Shown one piece after another: positions 34,559-43,044 of a DNA stretch of 64,000 nucleotides (position 1 is its first letter; every line of letters begins with the position of its first letter). The notes under the pieces were generated by a model. It was not told the origin of the DNA. It searched no databases and was given only the letters and a program-made list of their open reading frames with translations. The stretch is from Chryseobacterium antibioticum (GTDB lineage Bacteria; Bacteroidota; Bacteroidia; Flavobacteriales; Weeksellaceae), in contig NZ_JABBGI010000018.1 of NCBI RefSeq assembly GCF_012927325.1, forward strand, positions 55,741-119,740, read 5' to 3'. Made by a program: the position numbers and the translations under genes.

Positions 34559-35896
34559 TTATTTCGTCAGATCCAAACCTCCGAAGTTACCTGAACTCAT
34601 CATCAGGAAAACACCATGAGCTTTGTCTAACGTTTCCCAATAAGCATGAAGCTCTTCAGCATTGGTAAATACTCTTAATCCTTCATTCTTAAACTTTTCT
34701 TTGATCAGCTCAGGAGAAATAGGATCCATTCTTTTGATTTTTAAAGCATCTTCAGAGTAGAAAACTACCGCTTCATCCAAGCCATCCATGGCATGATCGT
34801 ATTGTTCAAGAAAAACCGGATTTAAGCTTGAATACGTATGAAGTTCTAAGAAACCATATTTCTTTTCCTTTTTAAACTGTTCACAGAAAGCTTTTACTGC
34901 AGCTTTTACCTTACTCGGTGCATGAGCGAAATCTTTATAAAGCGTTCCTTTATCTGCTCTTTCTACTTTTTCAAGACGTTTGGATGCTCCTTTGAAACTC
35001 ATAATAGCTTCGTAGAAATCCTCATCCATAATCCCCAGCTGACGGCAGATATGTCTTGCTCCCTCCATATTCAGCAGGTTATGCGCCCCAAAAACAGAAA
35101 GTGGAACATCGCCCATTTCAGTTTTCAGATAAACTTTTCCGTTGCTGATCTCATATTCAGGGGTTTTATAAGGGATTTTTCTGAAGTAATTTTCAGCTGC
35201 TTCCACTACTTTTACGACTTCGGTATCTTCTTCATTGTACACCAGAACACCACCGGGAGTAATGCTTGCTACAAATTTTCTGAACTGCTCGATATAGTCA
35301 TCAAAAGTTTTGAATACATTGATGTGATCCCATGCGATACCGCTCATTAAAGCAATATTCGGCTGGTACAGAAGAAACTTTGAACGGAGATCGATAGGAG
35401 AGGAAAGGTATTCATCACCTTCCAGTACCATAAAATCGTTGTCCTGAGTCAGTTTTACCATACAGTCGAAACCTTCCAGTTGGGCTCCCACCATAAAATC
35501 TACATCTTTCTGGTGAAAGTTCAGCACGTGAAGAATCATGGAGGTAATCGTTGTCTTACCGTGTGATCCGGCGATAACTACTCTTGTTTTGTTTTTTGAC
35601 TGTTCGTAAAGATATTCAGGATATGAATAAATTTTCAGACCCAGTTCTTTTGCTCTTGCCAGCTCAGGATTGTCCTGATGGGCATGCATTCCAAGAATAA
35701 TCGCATCAATATCGGCCGTTATCTTTTCCGGGAACCAGCCCATTTCCTGAGGCAAAATTCCTTTCTTTTCCAATCTGGATTTTGAAGGCTCAAAAATAGC
35801 GTCATCCGAACCTGTTACCTGATATCCTTTGTCTTTTAATGCAATAGCAAGATTATGCATGGCGCTTCCGCCGATAGCAATGAAGTGGGTTTTCAA
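34559..35896 (-). CDS. mpl: UDP-N-acetylmuramate:L-alanyl-gamma-D-glutamyl-mesoDAP ligase (Mpl-type)
   Basis: A 445-residue Mur-ligase-family enzyme for peptidoglycan tripeptide recycling. An N-terminal Rossmann start THFIAIGGSAMHNLAIAL is followed by the ATP loop VIAGSHGKTTITSM (about 107-120). The family's ALMSGIAWDHINVF lies near 185-198, and YKDFAHAPSKVKAAV, the third-domain Mur motif, near 311-325. MurC is related, but GSAMHNLA and the sequence around AHAPSK fit the Mpl branch better. Upstream is a small lipoprotein gene (2-bp gap), so the two are co-transcribed. Confidence 0.88.
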   Translation of the reverse strand: MKTHFIAIGGSAMHNLAIALKDKGYQVTGSDDAIFEPSKSRLEKKGILPQEMGWFPEKITADIDAIILGMHAHQDNPELARAKELGLKIYSYPEYLYEQSKNKTRVVIAGSHGKTTITSMILHVLNFHQKDVDFMVGAQLEGFDCMVKLTQDNDFMVLEGDEYLSSPIDLRSKFLLYQPNIALMSGIAWDHINVFKTFDDYIEQFRKFVASITPGGVLVYNEEDTEVVKVVEAAENYFRKIPYKTPEYEISNGKVYLKTEMGDVPLSVFGAHNLLNMEGARHICRQLGIMDEDFYEAIMSFKGASKRLEKVERADKGTLYKDFAHAPSKVKAAVKAFCEQFKKEKKYGFLELHTYSSLNPVFLEQYDHAMDGLDEAVVFYSEDALKIKRMDPISPELIKEKFKNEGLRVFTNAEELHAYWETLDKAHGVFLMMSSGNFGGLDLTK

Positions 35897-35898
35897 CT

Positions 35899-36339
35899 TT
35901 ATTTATTGTTTTTTACATTGTTATTAATGATCTCTTGGAAAGCAGTCAGAATGTTGGTCCAGTTCGTTGTGAAATTGGGCATTATCATGCTTGCATCTGT
36001 CTTACTCCCTTCATTAGAACCTTTCTTTATATTGATAGAAGTGGTAATGTTATCATACAGCTTTTTACGGTCTTCCTCTATCCTTCTGAAATTATTTTGA
36101 GAAAGGGTCTGGTCCAGTTTCTTCAGGTCTTCATCAGAAATTTTGAAATCCTGCTTGTGCTTTTTCCCTTGCCCCTCAAAAGAGTAATGTGCATTGTTAC
36201 CTTTAATCAGCAGGTTCTCGTACACAAGACTAAGCCCTCCGTTTCTGGAATAGCTGATATCAAAATCTGAATATACTTTCTGGCTGTTACACGAAACTAA
36301 TACTATGATCGCGAATAAGATCCCTAATATTTTGTTCAT
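35899..36339 (-). CDS. Small lipoprotein of unknown function
   Basis: A 146-residue protein starting MNKILGILFAIIVLVSCNSQK, with a lipobox Cys at about residue 17. The mature part has a SFEGQGKKHKQDFKISDEDLKKLDQTL stretch and a Lys-rich end. No named domain is recognised. It lies between the acyltransferase gene (16 bp upstream) and mpl (2 bp downstream) on the same strand, likely one envelope-related operon. The function is unknown. Confidence 0.82.
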   Translation of the reverse strand: MNKILGILFAIIVLVSCNSQKVYSDFDISYSRNGGLSLVYENLLIKGNNAHYSFEGQGKKHKQDFKISDEDLKKLDQTLSQNNFRRIEEDRKKLYDNITTSINIKKGSNEGSKTDASMIMPNFTTNWTNILTAFQEIINNNVKNNK

Positions 36340-36354
36340 AATTTTTTACTTACT

Positions 36355-37161
36355 TTAATTATTTGAATCCTTTTGTTCTAATTTTTTAGCTTTAAGTTCT
36401 TCATCATAATTGTGTAGTACATTGAAATCTTCTGTCTGCTCAATGGCAGTCATAATTTTCAATAAAATTTCTGGCGCTTTTTCATTGTCATAATCTATAT
36501 CCAGAGGGGGTTTGAATTCCATGGTAGGTTTTACGCCTGTTACCTTTACCCGGAGGCCTTTCTTGTCAAATGCCCTTCTGAAACCGTTGATCTTGATAGG
36601 GATCACGATAGGGCGTTGGTTTTTGACCAGCTTGGCTGTTCCTCTTCGTCCTTGTGCAAAAGCAGAGGTAGTACCTTGAGGGAAAGTAGCTACCCAGCCG
36701 TTGTCTAAGGCTTTCATAATATTGTCAACCTCGGTAAGATCTACCATTCTGTTGACGTTCTTACCTTCTGCTCTCCAGGTTCTTTTTACCGTTACAGCAC
36801 CGGCGATCTTGAAGATCTTCGGAAGAATCCCTTTATTCATGGTTTCTTCTGCTGCGACATAGTAAAAATCGATCTTTGGATTAAGCAGGTAGATCGGATT
36901 TTTGATGGTGTCCAGATATCCGTTGTTTACAGCACAGAATGCATGATACATTGCTGCTACATCTGCAAAGTAGGTCTGATGGTTACACACAAAAAGCACA
37001 TTGGAATCCGGAAGATCCACAAGGTGTTCTGTACCGGTTATCTTCAGTTTATTAAAGCCGTTGAACCTTCTGTAGGATACAATTCCTAAAATAAAAATGA
37101 TTAACCTTTTTAAAAAATAAGGTGTTCCGAATGCATCGGTGAAAATATTTTTCTTCGCCAT
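36355..37161 (-). CDS. PlsC-like 1-acyl-glycerol-3-phosphate acyltransferase family protein
   Basis: About 268 residues from MAKKNIFTD at 37161; an in-frame ATG at 37176 would add five residues. It is a membrane-associated acyltransferase. Block I is CNHQTYFADVAAM (about 64-76), where the spacing between His and Asp is five rather than the canonical four. Block III reads ATFPQGTTSAF in place of the usual FPEGTRS. The fold looks intact, but both catalytic or substrate blocks are atypical, as in a subgroup I associate with Bacteroidota. The acyl acceptor is therefore uncertain. It heads an operon with the small lipoprotein and mpl. Confidence 0.82.
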   Translation of the reverse strand: MAKKNIFTDAFGTPYFLKRLIIFILGIVSYRRFNGFNKLKITGTEHLVDLPDSNVLFVCNHQTYFADVAAMYHAFCAVNNGYLDTIKNPIYLLNPKIDFYYVAAEETMNKGILPKIFKIAGAVTVKRTWRAEGKNVNRMVDLTEVDNIMKALDNGWVATFPQGTTSAFAQGRRGTAKLVKNQRPIVIPIKINGFRRAFDKKGLRVKVTGVKPTMEFKPPLDIDYDNEKAPEILLKIMTAIEQTEDFNVLHNYDEELKAKKLEQKDSNN

Positions 37162-37188
37162 TTCTCTATTAAACACGGTAGTGCAAAG

Positions 37189-37818
37189 TTACATTTTTTT
37201 CAACAACTGGCTAAACTCGCTCAATATCATTGCTGTAGCTCCCCAGATTATATATCCGTTGAAATTAATGACCGGAACTTCATGTCCGGCAGTACTTGGT
37301 AGCTCCATCATCTCCGGATTATCCGGAAGACTGAGGAAAGAAGTAATAGGAAATTCTATAGTTTCCACTGCCTCGCTTTGCTGGAGAACGAAAAGAGGGT
37401 TCTTTTTAGTATATGAAATATAGGGATATACATAAAAATTACTCGGTGGAACATAAATAGGAGACATTTCTCTGATGACCCTAATATAATGCTTATCGAT
37501 TCCGATCTCCTCCGAAGTTTCACGTACTGCGGTTTCTGCAAAGTCCCTGTCCAATTCTTCACGTTTCCCACCGGGTAGCGAGATCTGCCCGCTGTGCCTG
37601 TCATGTTCGTTGATGGTTCTCTGGATCAAGGGGAAATACCATTCATTGTCTTTTAAATACAAGACAATATTAACCGCTGCAAATTTTGGATTCTTTGCTA
37701 ATACTTCATCATACGTAAATACAGGGCGGGAAGGTGGTGAAAATACACCATGTGCATTGACTCCGGGCAGTTCTACGTTTGTAATTTTACTCAATAAATC
37801 TTTTCCAAAACTTTCCAT
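37189..37818 (-). CDS. NUDIX hydrolase, CoA-pyrophosphatase-like
   Basis: A 209-residue NUDIX protein. The Nudix box is read in SLPGGKREELDRDFAETAVRETSEEIGID (about 77-105) with REx2SEExG at its end. The preceding VPLIQRTINEHDRHSGQISL-like stretch is the CoA-specific (UPF0035) signature. It probably hydrolyses CoA or acyl-CoA to phosphopantetheine and 3',5'-ADP. A TAAATTTG box (37830-37823 on minus) ends only five bases before the ATG, suggesting a very short or absent leader. The acyltransferase gene follows after 28 bp. Confidence 0.88.
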   Translation of the reverse strand: MESFGKDLLSKITNVELPGVNAHGVFSPPSRPVFTYDEVLAKNPKFAAVNIVLYLKDNEWYFPLIQRTINEHDRHSGQISLPGGKREELDRDFAETAVRETSEEIGIDKHYIRVIREMSPIYVPPSNFYVYPYISYTKKNPLFVLQQSEAVETIEFPITSFLSLPDNPEMMELPSTAGHEVPVINFNGYIIWGATAMILSEFSQLLKKM

Positions 37819-38132
37819 AGCTCAAATTTAGCAATATATACTGAAGAAAAGAATAGCCATTAACATTAATTAACCATTGATGCAGGGTTGAAAATGTAAT
37901 GAGTAAAAGATTTGATGATTAAAAAATTTTGAAAAGCAGCGAATTATTAGATTGAAAATTAGAATTGTTGTATGTTTTATGTGGAAATAACGGGCGCAGT
38001 GTACCGTATTTTTATGTAACTAAAATACATGATTCAGAGGAAACGGTAAACAGTGATTTATCTAAAAATCTTGACTCTTGGTTCTTGAGTTTAAAAATTC
38101 GCCATTCATTTACAAAGCGAAATTCACTGTTG
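37819..38132. other. Gene-free AT-rich interval
   Basis: About 310 bp with no supportable gene. A short open frame on either strand (37965-38216 and 38012-38209) arises only because the adjacent palindrome reads the same both ways. The NUDIX promoter is at its left end. Otherwise I see nothing. Confidence 0.6.
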
Positions 38133-38197
38133 AATTCGATTCCCTTCCAAAAAAGTCCAAACCTTAGGTTTGGACTTTTTTGGAAGGGAATCGAATT
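38133..38197. repeat. 65-bp perfect palindrome with terminator-like core
   Basis: Two 32-bp arms are exact reverse complements around a single T at 38165. The core is AAAAAAGTCCAAACC / GGTTTGGACTTTTTT, a bidirectional terminator. The outer parts are AATTCGATTCCCTTCC and its complement. It lies nine bases beyond the stop of the LuxR-type regulator gene (minus strand), for which it would terminate transcription. Confidence 0.92.
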
Positions 38198-38205
38198 AGT
38201 TTTCA

Positions 38206-38856
38206 TCAATCAATAATGTGGTTTTCTAAGGCGTATTTTACAATTCCTACGGAATTTTTTGCGTTTAATTTTAAAAGAATTCTCTTGCGGTGGGTTTCTA
38301 CAGTATTGATGCTTATAAATAGTTTTTCACCAATATCTTTGCTGCTGAAACCATCGCATATCAGTTTAAGGATCTCCATTTCCCTTCGTGTCAGCGGTTC
38401 TTTGAGGTGAGGATTGGGTTTTCCTTCCTCACTGCTGATAAAATTGATCATTCTTTCTTTTGCATTGTCACAGATGTAGATCTCATTCAAAAGCAGAACA
38501 TTGATAGATTTCAGAAATTCATCGTATCTGCTGTTTTTGTCAAGATAGCTTTTTATACCTTTGTTAAAGAGCTTTCGGATCTCAGTCATATCATAACTAT
38601 TGCCTATGACAATAATTTTGATTTTTTTGTTGGTGGAGGTGATGTCTTCTACGAGTCTGAAAATATCTGTAAGCATAAGCATATTCGAGCTTATAACCAG
38701 GATTTCAGGGGGATCTTCTTTTAATTGTTCAAATAAGGTTTCATAAGAATTACAAATGTCAATCGCATTAAAAATTTTGCTCTGTGAGAGCAATTTTGAT
38801 AAACCTTCTGTGTACAGCAGCGGTTCATCAAAAATGGTTAATCTTGGTTTCATCAT
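38206..38856 (-). CDS. LuxR-type response regulator with degenerate receiver
   Basis: A 216-residue two-domain regulator. The C-terminal LuxR HTH is clear: LTRREMEILKLICDGFSSKDIGEKLFISINTVETHRKRIL (about 153-192). The N-terminal receiver keeps the early acidic pair (DE, 10-11) and the YLDK lysine. The phosphoacceptor position reads ILVISSNMLM, with Ser56 in place of Asp, and the following Pro is lost. It is therefore probably not controlled by phosphorylation. A second Met directly follows the first. It is monocistronic, with the long palindrome downstream and a very AT-rich upstream region (38860-39080). Its targets are unknown. Confidence 0.9.
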   Translation of the reverse strand: MMKPRLTIFDEPLLYTEGLSKLLSQSKIFNAIDICNSYETLFEQLKEDPPEILVISSNMLMLTDIFRLVEDITSTNKKIKIIVIGNSYDMTEIRKLFNKGIKSYLDKNSRYDEFLKSINVLLLNEIYICDNAKERMINFISSEEGKPNPHLKEPLTRREMEILKLICDGFSSKDIGEKLFISINTVETHRKRILLKLNAKNSVGIVKYALENHIID

Positions 38857-39082
38857 GGTTAGTTTTGTTTATATAAAAATATAAAAAAAAACTTTACATT
38901 TTACATAAAAATTACAATTAATTGTTGTTTTTTACATGATAAATGATTGTAAAATTCAAATTTTATTGATTATTTGGTAAATAATTCTCCTATTGTGGAT
39001 TTTTGATTTATAATTTTAGAGTTATTATAATTAAAACTCAATGTTAAAAGGGTTTTTTATGAGATTTTATCTGTAATGAAAA

Positions 39083-39553
39083 TTATTTAACTGCCACAGT
39101 AGGGATATGTTTTATTGGAAAATTCACCGACCGGGCAATAAAACAAAATTGGTTGGCCTTATGATGAAGTTCCTTTGCTTTATTAATCATTGATTCTTCG
39201 GTAACAGTAACTGCAGGATGTAGAGTAACCGATGTAAAATGCCCGCTTCCGTCAGTGGTTTCCGTCATAATTCCGGTAGCTTCGTCTGTGTAATCGGTGA
39301 CAATAATTCCTTCTTCAGAACAAAAATGAAGATACCAGAGCATATGACAGGAAGAAAGTGAGGAAAGGAACATATCTTCCGGATTGTGCCTGGTTTTATC
39401 TCCACGAAAGGCGGGGTCAGAAGAACCCTCAATAACCGCTTTATTTTCAATATTGACAGTATGGCTCCTTTCGTAGGTTCTATAGCTGCTGGTGCCTGTT
39501 CCTTTGTTTCCTGTCCAATGGATTGTTGCTTTATAGTGGTGTTCTTTACTCAT
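39083..39553 (-). CDS. OsmC family peroxide-response protein
   Basis: A 156-residue OsmC/Ohr-type thiol peroxidase-like protein. The first catalytic Cys is in PEDMFLSSLSSCHMLWYLHFC (about 58-78) and the second in HKANQFCFIARSVNFPI (about 131-147). Both redox cysteines are retained. It belongs to the general OsmC subgroup and not Ohr, judged by the SSCHMLWYL helix. It probably removes organic hydroperoxides in the cytosol. The PD40-repeat gene stops or starts ten bases away on the same strand. Confidence 0.9.
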   Translation of the reverse strand: MSKEHHYKATIHWTGNKGTGTSSYRTYERSHTVNIENKAVIEGSSDPAFRGDKTRHNPEDMFLSSLSSCHMLWYLHFCSEEGIIVTDYTDEATGIMTETTDGSGHFTSVTLHPAVTVTEESMINKAKELHHKANQFCFIARSVNFPIKHIPTVAVK

Positions 39554-39563
39554 TGTAGAAAGA

Positions 39564-40490
39564 TTATTTTATTGTAAAAGGTATTTTATAAATTTTACTT
39601 AAACCGTTTTCACCTTCGTTAATATATTCCTGAAAATCGGATAGAGTTGTGAATTTTTTTGGAGATACATTATTTCTTTTGCTGGTAAAGTATAAAATCT
39701 GGTTTTTTTCATCATAAAAAGGGCAGTATTCCATGAACTTTGTATTGATGGGAATCCCCAAATTCTCTGCTTTCTGCCATTTTCCATCAGAGCCTTTTTG
39801 GGAAATGTAAAGATCCCCGCTTCCCTGTCCGCCTTTTTCATTATATTTTGTGAAAAGTATAAAATTTTCCTTTTTAGAAATAAAAGCATTGAATTCATAT
39901 CCATTACTATTGATGTTTTCATCCAGTATTTTCGGATCAGAATATTTGTTGCTTTCCCATTTACAGAAATAAATATCATCTTTCCCCATGCCTGTAGGTG
40001 TTTCCATGGTGAAATATAAATTTTTATTATCGGAGAGCGTAGGGAAGAACTCATTCAGGTCAGAATTGACAGGCTTACCGATATTGATAGGGTCAGACCA
40101 TTCTGAACTTTTATTTTTCCTTTCTACATACCATATATCAAAATCTTTTTTTTCTGCTTTTGTTCTGTCTAAAGGACGATCAGAAGCAAAATACAATCGG
40201 GTTCCATTATCAGCTAAAAAAGGTTCCAGATAAGAGTATTCATTATTGAAAGGTAATAGTTGAGGCTCAGACCAATTGTTTTTTTCTTTTTTGATATAGG
40301 CAATTTGGGAAATTTCCTGATTAGGACTTTGTATGGTGAAAAAAGCCTCATTTCCATCTCCGGAAACTGAAAAATCCCTTACATTGAGAAATTGGTTGAG
40401 CTTTTTATCAAAGAGTTTTATTGCATTTGAATCCTGAGCATGAAACAAATTGACGATAAGAAGGAATAGAGTTGTGAATATATTTTTCAT
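39564..40490 (-). CDS. Exported PD40/TolB-like beta-propeller protein
   Basis: A 308-residue protein with signal peptide MKNIFTTLFLLIVNLFHAQ. Repeats of the TolB/WD40-like PD40 type are visible as FLADNGTRLYFASDRP, FPTLSDNKNLYFTMETP, FISKKENFILFTKYN and FYDEKNQILYFTSKR. At least four propeller blades result. Such proteins in Bacteroidota are often periplasmic and related to OmpA-PD40 fusions, but no OmpA domain is present here. The function is unknown. It precedes the OsmC gene by ten bases on the same strand. Confidence 0.85.
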   Translation of the reverse strand: MKNIFTTLFLLIVNLFHAQDSNAIKLFDKKLNQFLNVRDFSVSGDGNEAFFTIQSPNQEISQIAYIKKEKNNWSEPQLLPFNNEYSYLEPFLADNGTRLYFASDRPLDRTKAEKKDFDIWYVERKNKSSEWSDPINIGKPVNSDLNEFFPTLSDNKNLYFTMETPTGMGKDDIYFCKWESNKYSDPKILDENINSNGYEFNAFISKKENFILFTKYNEKGGQGSGDLYISQKGSDGKWQKAENLGIPINTKFMEYCPFYDEKNQILYFTSKRNNVSPKKFTTLSDFQEYINEGENGLSKIYKIPFTIK

Positions 40491-40646
40491 CTTTAGAAAT
40501 CAATAGTCTAATTTAATTAAATAATCCAATTGTTTATAATAATTGTATAAAGCTCTAATTGATTGTTTTCTAGTAATCTGAACATTTAATTATGGGGATT
40601 GGATTCCTAAGAAAGACAAAGTTTTGTAATATAAAACGGTAAAATA

Positions 40647-40676
40647 TAAAAAAACCTCCAGACAAGCTAGAGGTTT
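40647..40676 (-). terminator. Intrinsic terminator of rng
   Basis: On the minus strand AAACCTC pairs with GAGGTTT over an 11-base loop and runs into seven T. It lies 12 bp past the rng stop. Confidence 0.82.
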
Positions 40677-40687
40677 AGAATTTTGTG

Positions 40688-42247
40688 TTAGTTAGAATAT
40701 CCTATCAATTCTTCTTTTTTCGAATTGTAAATCTTGTATTCTAAATATTTGAAAGAATCCCGTGGAATAATGGTTACCCATTTTTTATACTTTATAAACC
40801 ATTTCATCTGGATGCTTTTGATGCCTTTTGTAAGGTAAGCTTCCACGAAAGGATGTACATGCAGATAAAGTTTTCCTTTGTCCTTCTGTATGATATTTCT
40901 TATGGTTTCTTCCAGTCTTTCCACAACAACAATCGGAGCTGTGATTTCTCCGTCTTTGTTCGGGTTTTCTTCTTTGGTTTCGATCTGTTTTTCCGGGCGG
41001 TTTCTTTGTCTTGTGATCTGGATCAATCCAAATTTGCTCGGGGGAAGAATTTTGTGGCGTGCTTTGTCACGTTTCATTTCTTCTTTCAAATGTTCAAACA
41101 AATCTCTTCTGTGGTCGGGGTTTTGCATGTCGATAAAATCAATAACGATAATGCCACCCATATCACGAAGACGCAATTGTCTTGCGATTTCTGTTGCTGC
41201 CATTTTGTTCACGTTCATAGCGTGTTCTTTATTGGCTGAATTTCCGGTCGTGATGTTATTTCCGGAATTAACGTCGATCACATGAAGTGCTTCTGTGTGT
41301 TCAATGACGAGGTAAGCTCCTTTTGAACTTGGAATATTAACGTGTTTTCCAAAACTCTGTTTGAGCTGTTTTTCAACGTTATAATATTCCAGAAGAGGAA
41401 TGTGGGAATTATAAAACTGGACAATATTCTTTTTTTCCGGGGCTATGACCTCTACGTAGTTAGTCATTTCCTCTACCATTTGTTCATCGTCGCAGATGAT
41501 GCTTACAAAATCCTGGTTGAAATTGTCCCTTAAAATAGCGGAAGCTTTGTCTTCTTCACTTAAAACTCTGGCGGGCACCTTACTTTTCTGAATGTTTCTA
41601 AAAGTGCTTTCCCATTTCTGGATCAGCTGATTCATATCATTGTGAAGATCTGCTACTTTTTTTCCTTCCGCAACTGTTCTTATGATCACTCCGAAACCTT
41701 CAGGCTTGATGCTGTCGATAAGGGTTTTCAGTCTTTCTTTTTCCTCAGTAGTTCTGATTTTTTTAGAAATGGAAACTTTGTTGTCGAAAGGGATCAGAAC
41801 CAGAAAACGGCCGGTCAGAGAAACCTGGGTAGAGATCCTGGGACCTTTTGTAGAAATGGGTTCTTTGGTGATCTGAAGCAGAACGAGATCGTCTTTTACA
41901 ATGACTTTCTCTACGGTTCCGTTTTTGTCTATTTCGGGTTGTATCTCGAAATTTTTTAAGCTTGAAGCGCTCTGTTTTTTAGAAATAGTATCTTTTAAAA
42001 ACTTTTTGTACGTAAGATACTGAGGTCCCAAATCCTGATAATGCAGGAATGCATCCTTATCGTATCCTATATTTACGAATGCGGCATTCAGATTGGGTGC
42101 CAGTTTTTTTACTCTTCCTACAAACAGATCTCCAACTATAAATTCGCTTTTGTCCTCTTGTTCATGAAGTTCACATAGTCTTCCGTCTTCCAGTAGTGCA
42201 ATCTTTGTAAGATCATCTTCATGCGAAACTATTAGTTCTTTCTTCAT
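40688..42247 (-). CDS. rng: Ribonuclease E/G family endoribonuclease
   Basis: A 519-residue RNase G-type enzyme for rRNA and mRNA processing. The S1 domain covers about 38-128 (FIVGDLFVGRVKKLAPNLNAAFVNIG...DAFLHYQDL). The catalytic DNase-I-like part has the two metal Asp residues in LHVIDVNSGNN (about 324-334) and GGIIVIDFIDMQNPDHR (about 364-380). The long C-terminal scaffold of RNase E is absent. The protein ends with a zinc-link-free extension. It lies downstream of HU and the 29-codon basic protein on the same strand, a translation-related neighbourhood. Confidence 0.94.
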   Translation of the reverse strand: MKKELIVSHEDDLTKIALLEDGRLCELHEQEDKSEFIVGDLFVGRVKKLAPNLNAAFVNIGYDKDAFLHYQDLGPQYLTYKKFLKDTISKKQSASSLKNFEIQPEIDKNGTVEKVIVKDDLVLLQITKEPISTKGPRISTQVSLTGRFLVLIPFDNKVSISKKIRTTEEKERLKTLIDSIKPEGFGVIIRTVAEGKKVADLHNDMNQLIQKWESTFRNIQKSKVPARVLSEEDKASAILRDNFNQDFVSIICDDEQMVEEMTNYVEVIAPEKKNIVQFYNSHIPLLEYYNVEKQLKQSFGKHVNIPSSKGAYLVIEHTEALHVIDVNSGNNITTGNSANKEHAMNVNKMAATEIARQLRLRDMGGIIVIDFIDMQNPDHRRDLFEHLKEEMKRDKARHKILPPSKFGLIQITRQRNRPEKQIETKEENPNKDGEITAPIVVVERLEETIRNIIQKDKGKLYLHVHPFVEAYLTKGIKSIQMKWFIKYKKWVTIIPRDSFKYLEYKIYNSKKEELIGYSN

Positions 42248-42482
42248 TTTGTTATAAGATAAAAATTATTAAGATTATAGGGAATTGGCGTATTTTTTAG
42301 CAAATAAATAATATTAAATATAAGAATTTAGAATGAAATTGCTCTATTTTTTTTAAAATATCTGCAAGAGCCGCTATTTTTCCCTGAAATCTTATGGTTG
42401 CAAACAAAAATATAGTCAGTGATCTTTAAAAAATTAAAACCACCAACTATATTATTATATTGTAAATCTCGAGAAAAAGAGA

Positions 42483-42572
42483 TTATTTTTTCTTATGTCT
42501 GTTCGCTCTTCTTCTTTTCTTTCTCTTGTGAGTTGCAACCTTGTGTCTTTTTCTTTTCTTTCCGCTTGGCAT
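42483..42572 (-). CDS. Very small, highly basic protein (AURKAIP1/COX24-like; probable ribosome-associated)
   Basis: A 29-codon gene starting MPSGKKRKRHKVATH and continuing with Arg/Lys-rich residues to HKKK. Twenty-one of 29 residues are Lys, Arg or His. Identical-looking tiny proteins are conserved in Bacteroidota and are usually annotated as AURKAIP1/COX24-domain proteins. Mitochondrial mS38 and mycobacterial bS22 sit in that group, so a place on the small ribosomal subunit is likely. It lies between HU and rng on the same strand, 43 bp after HU. The amino-acid reading is direct; the ribosomal role is family-level inference. Confidence 0.82.
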   Translation of the reverse strand: MPSGKKRKRHKVATHKRKKRRRANRHKKK

Positions 42573-42615
42573 AATTTTAAATTTTTTAGTAACTAGTTAA
42601 TATTCAGTTAATGTT

Positions 42616-42906
42616 TTATTTTACTGCGACTTTAGTTTTTACTTTCTCTACAAAAGATTTTGAAGGTTTGAAAGCAGGAATGTTATGAGCAGGAATCTCA
42701 ATTGCAGTGTTCTTAGAAATATTTCTTCCTGTTTTAGCAGCTCTTGTTTTAATGATAAAAGATCCAAAACCTCTCAGATAAACGTTATCCCCATTATACA
42801 TAGAAGTCCTGATCTCCTGCATAAAAGCTTCTACAACTTTCTGTGTTTCATTCTTTTCTGTTCCCAACTTATTTGAGATGGTGTTTACCAATTCTGCCTT
42901 TGTCAT
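42616..42906 (-). CDS. HU/IHF family DNA-binding protein
   Basis: A 96-residue nucleoid protein. It starts MTKAELVNTISNKLG, and the DNA-binding arm contains YLRGFGSFIIKTRAAKTGRNI (about 43-63). The PAHNIPAFKPSK stretch (about 72-83) includes the intercalating Pro. It binds and bends DNA. A good promoter lies upstream. The next gene on the strand is the 29-codon basic protein. Confidence 0.93.
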   Translation of the reverse strand: MTKAELVNTISNKLGTEKNETQKVVEAFMQEIRTSMYNGDNVYLRGFGSFIIKTRAAKTGRNISKNTAIEIPAHNIPAFKPSKSFVEKVKTKVAVK

Positions 42907-42936
42907 TTCCTTTTTTAATTTTAAATTTTAGGTGTG

Positions 42937-42968
42937 CAAATTTAGTTAAAAAAATTGAATACTAGCAA
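42937..42968 (-). promoter_or_regulatory. Promoter of the HU gene
   Basis: On the minus strand TTG (42968-42966), a 21-bp spacer and TAAATTTG (42944-42937) fit the Bacteroidota -33/-7 consensus. The ATG is 31 bases further on. Confidence 0.65.
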
Positions 42969-43044
42969 ATTAGTGGTAAATTATTTTTGTTTACAGAGTT
43001 AGAGTTTTCATGTTTAGCCTATATTAATATTACATTAAATCTCC

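Noticed and set aside
37965..38216. 83-codon plus-strand frame and its mirror frame
   Set aside because: Both derive their similarity from the 65-bp palindrome and have no domain or signal.
40878..41285. 135-codon plus-strand frame opposite rng
   Set aside because: It is antisense to conserved RNase G coding sequence including catalytic residues; no independent support.
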